In this document: positions 57,256 through 64,000 of the stretch, in pieces
Numbering within the stretch: the stretch's first letter is position 1
How the letters are laid out: each line of letters opens with the position of its first letter
Source: Nitrosophilus alvini
GTDB lineage: Bacteria > Campylobacterota > Campylobacteria > Campylobacterales > Nitratiruptoraceae
Length of the DNA stretch: 64,000 bases
NCBI RefSeq assembly: GCF_015100395.1
Contig: NZ_AP022847.1
Location: forward strand, 1,242,501 to 1,306,500
Reading direction: 5' to 3'
Made by a program: the position numbers and the translations under genes
The notes under the pieces: model-generated
What the model saw: the letters and a program-made list of their open reading frames with translations, nothing else
Database searches by the model: none
Told to the model about the DNA's origin: nothing

Positions 57256-58593
57256 TTACCCCAATGCTCTTTCCAGACTCAATGCCCCGTCAAAAAGAGT
57301 CTGCTCTTCAAAATGGTTTCCTATAAGCTGAAGGCCTACAGGAAGCCCTTCCTCTGTCTCGTCAACCGGAATACTTATAGCGGGCAGACCGGCAAGATTT
57401 ACTCCTATTGTATAAACGTCGCTCAGATACATTTCAAGAGGATCTTTTTTACTTCCAAACTCAAAGGCCGGAGTTGGAGCTACCGGTGAGAGTATGAGAT
57501 CCGCATCTTCAAAAACTTTTGCATATTCGTCTTTTATCAGATGTCTGACTTTTTGCGCTTTCAGATAGTAAGCATCATAATAGCCGCTCGAGAGAACAAA
57601 AGTTCCAAGAAGTATCCTTCTTTTTACCTCTTCTCCGAAACCTTCGCTTCTTGTTTTAAAATACATCTTTCTAAGAGAGTCTGCTTTTTCCCTGAAACCG
57701 TACCGGACACCGTCGTATCTGCTCAGATTCGTACTTGCTTCCGCGGTTGCGACTATATAATATGCCGAGATGTCATATTTTGCATCCATAAGCTCACATG
57801 AGACTATCTCGTGACCCTCTTTCTTAAGGGCATCTATCGCTTTTCTATATGCTTTTTGCACCTCTTCACTTGCATCTTTTACATATTTTTCTATAACTGC
57901 TATTTTAAGCTTTCTATCCGGATTAAGATTTGAAGCTACGGGAGAGTAGACCATACTGGCACTCGTACTGTCTTTCGGATCATGCCCTGAAATAATATCG
58001 TATAGAATAGCCGCATCTTCTACATTTTGTGTCATAGGCCCTATTTGATCAAGACTTGAACTATAAGCGGCAAGACCAAATCTGCTTACCCTTCCGTATG
58101 TTGGCTTCATACCCACACATCCGCAAAAAGCCGCAGGTTGTCTTATACTTCCACCAGTATCGCTTCCAAGAGCCGCTACTGCCAGGCCCGCAGCAACCGC
58201 AGCGGCACTGCCTCCGCTGCTGCCTCCCGGAACTCTGTTCTTGTCTTTTGGATTTAGTGTTTTGCCGTAAAAACTGGTTTCGGTAGAACTTCCCATAGCA
58301 AATTCATCCATATTTGTACGTCCGAAAGGTGAGAGTCCCTTTTCAAGCATTCTATCTATAACGGTTGCATTATATGGTGCTATATAGCCTTGCAATATTT
58401 TACTTGCACAGGTTATCTCCCACTCTTTTACCTGTATATTGTCTTTTATAGCTATAGGTACTCCGTCGCCGAAATCTTTCACATCTATATATGCATTTAT
58501 TTCGCTGTTTTCTTCTATTTTTGCCGCCAGATCTTTTTTCAGTTCTGCAAGCTCCTCTTTGGAAAGTTTCAGAGCCTCTTTAAGTGTTATCAA
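57256..58593 (-). CDS. gatA: Aspartyl/glutamyl-tRNA amidotransferase subunit A
   Basis: Amidase subunit of GatCAB, which makes Gln-tRNA and Asn-tRNA, 445 aa. The Ser-cisSer-Lys triad is visible: VPIAIKDNI (Lys about 53), [14 protein letters not shown] and [14 protein letters not shown]. The start is TTG with a perfect AGGAGG 5 nt upstream; that site also encodes the end of the tiny upstream ORF. gatB and gatC are elsewhere. Confidence 0.96.
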   Translation of the reverse strand: MITLKEALKLSKEELAELKKDLAAKIEENSEINAYIDVKDFGDGVPIAIKDNIQVKEWEITCASKILQGYIAPYNATVIDRMLEKGLSPFGRTNMDEFAMGSSTETSFYGKTLNPKDKNRVPGGSSGGSAAAVAAGLAVAALGSDTGGSIRQPAAFCGCVGMKPTYGRVSRFGLAAYSSSLDQIGPMTQNVEDAAILYDIISGHDPKDSTSASMVYSPVASNLNPDRKLKIAVIEKYVKDASEEVQKAYRKAIDALKKEGHEIVSCELMDAKYDISAYYIVATAEASTNLSRYDGVRYGFREKADSLRKMYFKTRSEGFGEEVKRRILLGTFVLSSGYYDAYYLKAQKVRHLIKDEYAKVFEDADLILSPVAPTPAFEFGSKKDPLEMYLSDVYTIGVNLAGLPAISIPVDETEEGLPVGLQLIGNHFEEQTLFDGALSLERALG

Positions 58594-58595
58594 AA

Positions 58596-58700
58596 CTACC
58601 TCCTGCTTTTCATTTTTATGAAACCGATTGCTGCTGTTACTATAATAGCAAAAAATATTATCGCATACACTGTCGCTTCAGGCGGTACTGGCTTACTCAA
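58596..58700 (-). CDS. Uncalled 34-aa single-TM protein between ileS and gatA
   Basis: TTG-initiated frame of 34 codons, [20 protein letters not shown] at the start and IKMKSRR at the end, with one hydrophobic helix (about residues 11-28) and a basic C-terminus, so inside-facing by the positive-inside rule. It overlaps the ileS stop by 8 bp and ends in the AGGAGG that serves gatA. A very short ORF at the same place (Cj1060c between gatA and ileS) is, as I recall, annotated in C. jejuni, which supports it. Function unknown. Confidence 0.65.
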   Translation of the reverse strand: MSKPVPPEATVYAIIFFAIIVTAAIGFIKMKSRR

Positions 58701-61446
58701 GTCCACTTATCACCTTTTCGCAGCGAGGGCATAGTCCCTCTTCTTTTTCAGCCTGGAATTTCCAGCATCTGGGACATTTGTGAAGTTTTGCCCTTTTTAT
58801 GACAAACCTGTCATTATCGACTTCGAATTCACCCAGAATCTCCCCTTCAAGCGCATCATCGATTCCGCTAACTATAAACCAGTCCTCTGCTTCGCTTCTG
58901 TCCATATTTATTACTATATCCGAGTTTGTTCCTACAATCAGTTCTAGAGAACTTTTTACAGTTTTCTCTTTTTTAAGAGCATCGACAATCTCGTTGAAAC
59001 TGTCCCTCGCTTTGAGCATATACTCCTCATCAAAGTCGCTGGAGATGTCTTTGAGCGTCACATACTCAAAATCGAATATATCTTTCCTGCCCTCTTTCAG
59101 AACCTCTGGAGCATGCTCCACTATCTCATCTGCCGTATAGGTAAGAACAGGTGCTATAAGACCCAGAAGAGACCTTGCTATAAGAGTCATGGCACTCTGG
59201 CTTGCCACTCTTCTGGGACTGTTTTTTGCATCGCAGTAAAGCCTGTCTTTGCATATGTCTATATATATACCGCTGAGTTCATTGACTATAAAATTGTTAA
59301 GTATATTAAAACCTTTCGAAAAATCGTATTCGGAAAAGTTTTTCTCCACTTCATCAAGCACTTTTTTCGACTTTGCCAGTATCCATCTGTCCAGAACGCC
59401 AAACTCTTCACTCAACTTCTCAAGGTCGTTTACACTTGCAAGCAGAAATCTGAATGTATTTCTAAGCTTCCTGTACTGTTCCGATATCTGTTTGAGAATA
59501 TTGTCGCTTATTTTAAGATCGCTCTGATAATCGCTCATGGCAACCCATAGTCTAAGAATTTCGGAACCGTATCTTTTCATCACATCCTGAGGTGCTACCA
59601 CGTTTCCTTTCGATTTGCTCATCTTTTCACCGCGCTCATCTACGGTAAATCCATGTGTTAGAATCGAAAAGAAAGGCGCTTTGTGCTCTATGGCCGAACT
59701 TACAAGAAGTGAGCTTTGAAACCAGCCTCTGTGCTGGTCGCTCCCTTCAAGATAAAGATCAGCGGGATAGTTTCCGGCATCATAGTTTCTGCTCTTTAAA
59801 ACCGCATACCAGGTTGAGCCGCTGTCAAACCATACATCAAGTATATCATTTACTTTCTCGAGTTCATCAGGATCATATCCGCTTCCAGGATACAAAAGCT
59901 CTTTTATTTCCATATCGTACCAGGCGTCGCAGCCGAGCCTTTCAAATATCATTGCGGTATAGTTAAGCACCTTTTCATCCAAAATAACTTCGCCTGTTTT
60001 TTTGTTTCTGAAAAATGCTATAGGAACACCCCAGTCTCTTTGCCTACTTATACACCAGTCAGGTCTGTTTTCCACCATCGTTTTGAGTCGATTTCTACCC
60101 CATTCGGGATAAAATTTTGTTTTCTCTATCTCTTCAAGTGCTATTTCTCTAAGACTCTTCTCTTCACCCTCAGGCTTTCCGTCAACTGAGATAAACCACT
60201 GTTTTGTTGCTCTGAAAATCACAGGTTTGTGAGTTCTCCAGCAATGGGGATAGGAGTGCTTTATATCTTCTCTTTTAAGAAGCGCATCCCCTAAAAGTTC
60301 GATAATCTTCTCATTTGCGTCAAATATATTCATACCGACAAACTCTTGCGGATTTGGCAGCAGCTTCATCTGAACAACTGTCTGATCAAATTTTCCTTCG
60401 TCATCTACCGGCATGATAACATCAAGACCGTATTTAAGCCCTACACGGTAGTCATCCTCGCCATGTCCCGGAGCGGTATGAACAGCGCCTGTTCCGCTCT
60501 CCATTGTGACATGCTCGCCCAGAACTATTTTAGAATCTCTTCCGTTGAGCGGATTTTCGGCTGTTTTGTTCTCAAGTACTTTGGGATCTATCTCTTTTTT
60601 GATATCTCCTTTTACAACGCCTGCTTCTTTAAGACTCTTATAAAGCTTTTCGGCAACTATGTATCCGTCGGTAGTAAGTACATATATTTCTTCTGGATTT
60701 AGGGCAACCGCAACGTTTGCAGGAAGTGTCCATGGCGTAGTTGTCCATATAACTAGCGCAGCATCTTCGCCAACAACCTCTTTCGCATCATCTTTTAGAG
60801 GAAACGCAACATATATCGAAGGGGAGATTTTGTCTTCATACTCTACTTCCGCCTCGGCAAGTGCAGTTTTAGCAGCCCAGGACCAGTAGACAGGTTTGCA
60901 TCTTTGTACAAGCAATCCTTTTTTCGCGATATTGCAAAGAGTTCTAAATATATTTGCCTCAAAAACAAAATCCATTGTAAGATATGGTCTCTCCCAGTCG
61001 GCTATAACTCCAAGTGATTTGAACTCCTCTTTCTGTACGCCAACAAATTTTCTCGCATGCTCTCTGCAAAGCTCTCTTATTTTAGATTTCGGGAGCGTCT
61101 CTTTCTTTTTCCTGCCTATCTTTTTTTCAACCTGCTGCTCAATAGGAAGCCCATGACAATCCCAACCCGGCGTAAATCTGACCGATTTGCCCTGAAAATA
61201 GTGAAATTTTACGATAATATCTTTCAAAACCTTGTTCAACGCATGGCCAATATGTATATGACCGTTTGCGTAAGGCGGTCCGTCGTGAAGTGTGAAAGTG
61301 TTTTTCGCATCTTTTCTGTTTTCTATCATCTTTTTATAAACATCTTCGTCAAACCATTTTTTGTATCTTTTAGGTTCGTTCTGAGGAAGGTTTCCTCTCA
61401 TTGGAAAACCGGTTTTCGGAAGAAGAAGCGTCTCTTTATAATCCAT
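58693..61446 (-). CDS. ileS: Isoleucyl-tRNA synthetase
   Basis: A 917-aa class I synthetase. [10 protein letters not shown] (the HIGH site, about residues 65-74), the KMSKSKGN loop (about 595) and C-terminal zinc pairs CPRCWKF and CPRCEKV are all present, as expected for the bacterial (mupirocin-sensitive type) form. The ATG at 61446 follows AAGGA at 7 nt; the TTG two codons earlier is less likely. Confidence 0.97.
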   Translation of the reverse strand: MDYKETLLLPKTGFPMRGNLPQNEPKRYKKWFDEDVYKKMIENRKDAKNTFTLHDGPPYANGHIHIGHALNKVLKDIIVKFHYFQGKSVRFTPGWDCHGLPIEQQVEKKIGRKKKETLPKSKIRELCREHARKFVGVQKEEFKSLGVIADWERPYLTMDFVFEANIFRTLCNIAKKGLLVQRCKPVYWSWAAKTALAEAEVEYEDKISPSIYVAFPLKDDAKEVVGEDAALVIWTTTPWTLPANVAVALNPEEIYVLTTDGYIVAEKLYKSLKEAGVVKGDIKKEIDPKVLENKTAENPLNGRDSKIVLGEHVTMESGTGAVHTAPGHGEDDYRVGLKYGLDVIMPVDDEGKFDQTVVQMKLLPNPQEFVGMNIFDANEKIIELLGDALLKREDIKHSYPHCWRTHKPVIFRATKQWFISVDGKPEGEEKSLREIALEEIEKTKFYPEWGRNRLKTMVENRPDWCISRQRDWGVPIAFFRNKKTGEVILDEKVLNYTAMIFERLGCDAWYDMEIKELLYPGSGYDPDELEKVNDILDVWFDSGSTWYAVLKSRNYDAGNYPADLYLEGSDQHRGWFQSSLLVSSAIEHKAPFFSILTHGFTVDERGEKMSKSKGNVVAPQDVMKRYGSEILRLWVAMSDYQSDLKISDNILKQISEQYRKLRNTFRFLLASVNDLEKLSEEFGVLDRWILAKSKKVLDEVEKNFSEYDFSKGFNILNNFIVNELSGIYIDICKDRLYCDAKNSPRRVASQSAMTLIARSLLGLIAPVLTYTADEIVEHAPEVLKEGRKDIFDFEYVTLKDISSDFDEEYMLKARDSFNEIVDALKKEKTVKSSLELIVGTNSDIVINMDRSEAEDWFIVSGIDDALEGEILGEFEVDNDRFVIKRAKLHKCPRCWKFQAEKEEGLCPRCEKVISGLE

Positions 61447-61534
61447 TAACAATTCCTTGCCAAAATTTATAAGCCCTGTTTAAAATTCCTCAATTCTACA
61501 AAAAAAGGGTTTAAGAAGTGCTGAGAATTTATTT

Positions 61535-61543
61535 TGATATAAT
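61535..61543 (+). promoter_or_regulatory. Extended -10 promoter of the CinA-type gene
   Basis: TGATATAAT, a perfect extended -10 box, 68 bp before the ATG at 61611. The 164-bp divergent gap with ileS contains little else; a possible leftward -10 (TTATAAAT) for ileS lies at about 61468. Confidence 0.65.
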
Positions 61544-61610
61544 CATATAAACAGCCCGAAATAACACTTTTTTGGGACAACAACAAACCTTTTTAAAGCG
61601 GAGAAAAACT

Positions 61611-62699
61611 ATGAAAAACGCCCTTTTGGCAGTAGGAAAAGAGTTTCAGATAAACAGCAGTTTTTACCACTACATACAAAGAAGTTTCAGAGAAAAAACA
61701 GGGGAGTGTGACAATATTGTCTTTATAGAAGAAAATGATAAAAATCTTTTTATAGAACTGCAAGAGATTATAAGCAAATACGACAATGTTCTAATAGCTG
61801 CAAATAAAACGGCATTTGCAACGGTCAGTAAAATAATCTCGACTCTGACAGAAGACAATCTTGTAGTAAAAGAGAATATGCTTATCCCTTCCAAAAGTGA
61901 GATTTACAAGGAAAACAGCTATCTGATAGAATTTGAAAAAAGAAATATAAACGTAATTTTAGCCGAAGAGTGCCAAAAACTTCCCGAAATACTTCTAAAA
62001 AGTGAAGAAGAACATGCCTCATTACAGATATTCAATCTCGAAAAAGAAGAGATCCTCACTGGTCTTTCAGCCCTCGCAAATACATACGAAGTCTCTCTTT
62101 CGATTTCAAATGTTACAAAGGAGTGGAACAGAGTATGCGCTACAAGTAACAGATACGGTGAACTGGCCCTTTTTGTACAAAACGCCAAACTTCTTTTTCC
62201 CCAAAATATTATTGTAAGCGAAAACATATTTCAATACCTTATAGAAAGACTCTCTTTCATGAGAAAAACAGTCACTTTTGCAGAGAGCTGTACAGGCGGT
62301 CTTCTTGCATCTTTGCTTACAAAAGTTCCTGGCTCTTCTACCATCTTCAAAGGCTCATTAGTTACGTATGCAAATGAAATAAAAAGTATGTGGCTTGGCG
62401 TAAAACCGGAAACTTTAAACAATTTCGGAGCCGTAAGCAAAGAGACGGTAAAAGAGATGCTTTCAGGTGCGCTAAAAGTCAGCGAATCCGATTTTGCCCT
62501 AGCTGTAAGCGGTATTGCGGGTCCGGGCGGAGCAACCAAAACAAAACCGGTGGGTACTGTAGTAGTCGGCGCAAAAAGCAATACGAAAGAGATAGTCAAA
62601 GTTATGCATTTCGAAGGTGACAGGGAGTATATACAGTATCAGGCCTCCTTTTATGCGCTTAAGCTTCTGTTTGATATTGCAAAAGATGATCTGTTTTGA
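61611..62699 (+). CDS. CinA family protein with C-terminal nicotinamide-nucleotide amidase domain
   Basis: A 362-aa protein. The C-terminal PncC/CinA domain (about residues 215-360) is well kept: TFAESCTGGLLASLLT, VSGIAGPGGATKTKPVG. This domain deamidates NMN to NaMN in pyridine recycling. The N-terminal 210 residues occupy the place of the molybdopterin-binding-like domain of full CinA but are diverged, as in other Campylobacterota. The ATG at 61611 has GCGGAG upstream; an extension to 61572 is less likely. Confidence 0.85.
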   Translation: MKNALLAVGKEFQINSSFYHYIQRSFREKTGECDNIVFIEENDKNLFIELQEIISKYDNVLIAANKTAFATVSKIISTLTEDNLVVKENMLIPSKSEIYKENSYLIEFEKRNINVILAEECQKLPEILLKSEEEHASLQIFNLEKEEILTGLSALANTYEVSLSISNVTKEWNRVCATSNRYGELALFVQNAKLLFPQNIIVSENIFQYLIERLSFMRKTVTFAESCTGGLLASLLTKVPGSSTIFKGSLVTYANEIKSMWLGVKPETLNNFGAVSKETVKEMLSGALKVSESDFALAVSGIAGPGGATKTKPVGTVVVGAKSNTKEIVKVMHFEGDREYIQYQASFYALKLLFDIAKDDLF

Positions 62700-62717
62700 T
62701 TTTTTTCTAAAAAAGTC

Positions 62718-62746
62718 TTGACAAAGAAAAAAAAATTGCATATAAT
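62718..62746 (+). promoter_or_regulatory. Consensus sigma-70 promoter of the tRNA cluster
   Basis: TTGACA (62718-62723), 17-bp spacer and TATAAT (62741-62746): a perfect -35/-10 pair, the only one in the window. A small stem, GAAGC-AATC-GCTTC, lies at 62762-62775 between the promoter and the first tRNA. Confidence 0.9.
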
Positions 62747-62779
62747 TTCACCCACATTTACGAAGCAATCGCTTCTTTT

Positions 62780-62855
62780 GACCCGTTAGCTCAGCTGGTA
62801 GAGCATCTCCCTTTTAAGGAGAGGGCCGTTGGTTCGAATCCAACACGGGTCACCA
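62780..62855 (+). tRNA. tRNA-Lys (anticodon TTT), CCA encoded
   Basis: A 76-nt cloverleaf: acceptor GACCCGT/ACGGGTC, D-arm TAGCTCAGCTGGTAGAGC, anticodon loop CTTTTAA, T-loop GTTCGAATC, and encoded CCA. Confidence 0.97.
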
Positions 62856-62858
62856 CTT

Positions 62859-62906
62859 AAGCGGTTACTGAACAGCATGAAATGCTTTTCGGTAACCGCT
62901 TTTTTT
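62859..62906 (+). terminator. Rho-independent terminator between tRNA-Lys and tRNA-Glu
   Basis: AAGCGGTTAC ... GTAACCGCTT stem (9-10 bp) with an inner AGCAT/ATGCT stem and a T7 tract. It lies inside the tRNA cluster, 4 nt after the Lys CCA, so the downstream tRNAs depend on readthrough or on their own promoter. Confidence 0.88.
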
Positions 62907-62915
62907 AGCTAAACT

Positions 62916-62991
62916 GACCCCTTCATCTAGTGGCCAAGGATGCCACCCTTTCACGGTGGTCACAGGGGTTCAAATCCCCTAGGGGTCGCCA
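62916..62991 (+). tRNA. tRNA-Glu (anticodon TTC), CCA encoded
   Basis: 76 nt; acceptor GACCCCT/AGGGGTC, anticodon loop CTTTCAC, T-loop GTTCAAATC, discriminator G, encoded CCA. Confidence 0.97.
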
Positions 62992-62996
62992 TCGAT

Positions 62997-63072
62997 GGTC
63001 GCTTAGCTCAGTTGGTAGAGCGCCACCCTTACAAGGTGGATGTCAGTGGTTCGAGTCCACTAGCGACCACCA
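62997..63072 (+). tRNA. tRNA-Val (anticodon TAC), CCA encoded
   Basis: 76 nt; acceptor GGTCGCT/AGCGACC, anticodon loop CTTACAA, T-loop GTTCGAGTC, discriminator A, encoded CCA. Five nt separate it from tRNA-Glu. Confidence 0.97.
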
Positions 63073-63081
63073 CTTTTATAC

Positions 63082-63158
63082 GGAGCGGTAGTTCAGCTGG
63101 TTAGAATGCCGGCCTGTCACGCCGGAGGTCGCGGGTTCGAGTCCCGTCCGCTCCGCCA
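63082..63158 (+). tRNA. tRNA-Asp (anticodon GTC), CCA encoded
   Basis: 77 nt; acceptor GGAGCGG/CCGCTCC, anticodon stem CCGGC/GCCGG with loop CTGTCAC, T-loop GTTCGAGTC, discriminator G, encoded CCA. Its last base is directly next to the stop codon of the convergent EAL gene. Confidence 0.97.
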
Positions 63159-64000
63159 TTATTTCTTCAGCATATCCGAAAACTTATCAAAATCAACAGG
63201 TTTACAATATAAAAATCCCTGACCCGCTTTGCAATTGCTATCTATTAGAAATTTTTCCTGCTCTTTTGTCTCTATTCCTTCCGCAACGACTTTTAGACCC
63301 ATAGCATCTGCAAGAGCCAAAATAGCTTCTATTATAACTATGTCATTTTTACAGTAAGGGATTTCAGAAACGAAAACTCTGTCAATTTTCAGCGAAGTTA
63401 CCGGCAGATTTTTCAAATAACTCAAAGATGAATATCCGGTGCCAAAATCATCTATAGATATCTCTATGCCCTTTTCTGTAAGTCCGTTCAGGGTGTCTAT
63501 ACATCTATCTATATTTTTCATGATGGATGTTTCGGTAACTTCAATAGTGATAGAGTTCTCCGAAATTTCATATCTGTTTGAATAGTCTGAAATTTTTTCC
63601 AAAATAGTACCGTCTGTAAGGTTTTTAACAGACATATTTACATTAATTTTTGGAGGGTTTATACCTCTTTTTTTCAATCTACGAAGATCATTGAAAACAT
63701 TTTTAAGAACCAGGTCACCCAATTTGTGTATAACCCCCGATTTTTCCGCAAAGTCCAGAAAGTAAGCCGGCAACAAAACCCCTCTTTTTGGATGGTTCCA
63801 TCTTACCAATGCTTCCACGGCTATAATTTTACCGGTTTTTAGATCAAAAATCGGCTGATAGTAAAGGGCAAACTCCTCTTTTTGCATGGCTACTCTCAAA
63901 TCGTTATCCATTTTTACCCTGTCTATCGCCTCTTTTGTCATATCTTTTCTGTAAAATTCGTATCTGTTCCCTCCGGCCAGCTTTGCCTGATACATTGCGG
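63159..64000 (-). CDS. GGDEF-EAL c-di-GMP signalling protein (partial; N-terminus outside window)
   Basis: The visible 280 codons hold the end of a GGDEF domain (AMYQAKLAGGNRYEFY) and a complete EAL domain (about residues 35-275 of the fragment). The EAL motif (VEALVRW), the metal ligands in INVNMSVKNL and DDFGTGYSSLSYL, and VVAEGIETKEQ are intact, so c-di-GMP phosphodiesterase activity is likely, unlike the relative at 10.7 kb. The sensor part and start lie beyond the window edge. Confidence 0.93.
   Translation of the reverse strand, partial: AMYQAKLAGGNRYEFYRKDMTKEAIDRVKMDNDLRVAMQKEEFALYYQPIFDLKTGKIIAVEALVRWNHPKRGVLLPAYFLDFAEKSGVIHKLGDLVLKNVFNDLRRLKKRGINPPKINVNMSVKNLTDGTILEKISDYSNRYEISENSITIEVTETSIMKNIDRCIDTLNGLTEKGIEISIDDFGTGYSSLSYLKNLPVTSLKIDRVFVSEIPYCKNDIVIIEAILALADAMGLKVVAEGIETKEQEKFLIDSNCKAGQGFLYCKPVDFDKFSDMLKK

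Overview
This window is chromosomal DNA from a member of the Campylobacterota (formerly Epsilonproteobacteria). The evidence is low GC, AT-rich promoters built on an extended -10 box (TGnTATAAT) usually without a clear -35 box, and gene orders that I recall from Campylobacter and Helicobacter. These orders are parA-parB-atpF'-FHAGDC-tolQ-tolR-tolA/tonB-tolB-pal-cpoB-slyD-fabD-mtnN-ttcA, mutS2-(small membrane protein)-murC-aminotransferase, and guaB-gatA-(tiny ORF)-ileS. The genus cannot be fixed from this stretch. Coding density is very high and no non-coding gap exceeds about 180 bp. I see no prophage, insertion sequence, CRISPR array, toxin-antitoxin or defence island.

Layout. 1-7.2 kb (minus): accD (3' end outside the window), an inositol-monophosphatase family gene and the gltBD glutamate synthase genes. 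7.3-13.8 kb: recO, an unknown acidic protein, a CBS-pair protein, an FlhB-tail/FliK-like pair, a Cache-GGDEF-EAL protein and a TtcA-like PP-loop enzyme. 14.0-30.6 kb (minus): one long collinear housekeeping block covering nucleosidase, fabD, a degenerate NtrC-like regulator, slyD, the whole Tol-Pal system, F1 plus the b/b' subunits of ATP synthase, parAB, birA and fmt. 30.7-33.7 kb: proB, obg, rpmA, rplU, ridA. 33.8-39.3 kb: an M20 amidohydrolase, an unusual HATPase-GNAT fusion, dapE, a lipoprotein, a small Cys protein and a pentaheme cytochrome c. 39.3-61.4 kb: a YjdF-type membrane protein, a Upf1-like helicase, an EI24-type membrane protein, an amino-acid permease, mutS2, murC, a PLP aminotransferase, a three-domain M1-ChaN-PDZ protein, an E1-like/nitrilase-like pair, xseB, metX, guaB, gatA, a previously uncalled 34-aa membrane ORF, and ileS. 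61.6-64 kb: a CinA-type protein, a Lys-Glu-Val-Asp tRNA cluster and the 3' part of a second c-di-GMP (EAL) gene.

The most interesting signal is not a gene. It is a family of composite intergenic repeats with a GTGTGA-type hexamer array, a GGTAAAACCA-type spacer and an ATCACGA heptamer array. Four clear copies and one eroded copy occur in 44 kb. In all four clear copies the hexamer end begins at, or within a few bases of, the stop codon of the gene that reads into it; in three of these (and the eroded copy) the heptamer end lies just upstream of the ribosome-binding site of the next gene of the same strand. One copy supplies the proB stop codon. Other points worth checking are a probable AUU start codon for the helicase, an M1-ChaN-PDZ fusion, an anti-sigma-kinase-like/GNAT fusion, several enzyme homologues that lack a canonical catalytic or ligand residue (nitrilase Cys, TtcA CxxC, EAL/GGDEF motifs, sigma-54 GAFTGA loop), and a divergent promoter whose two -10 boxes overlap.
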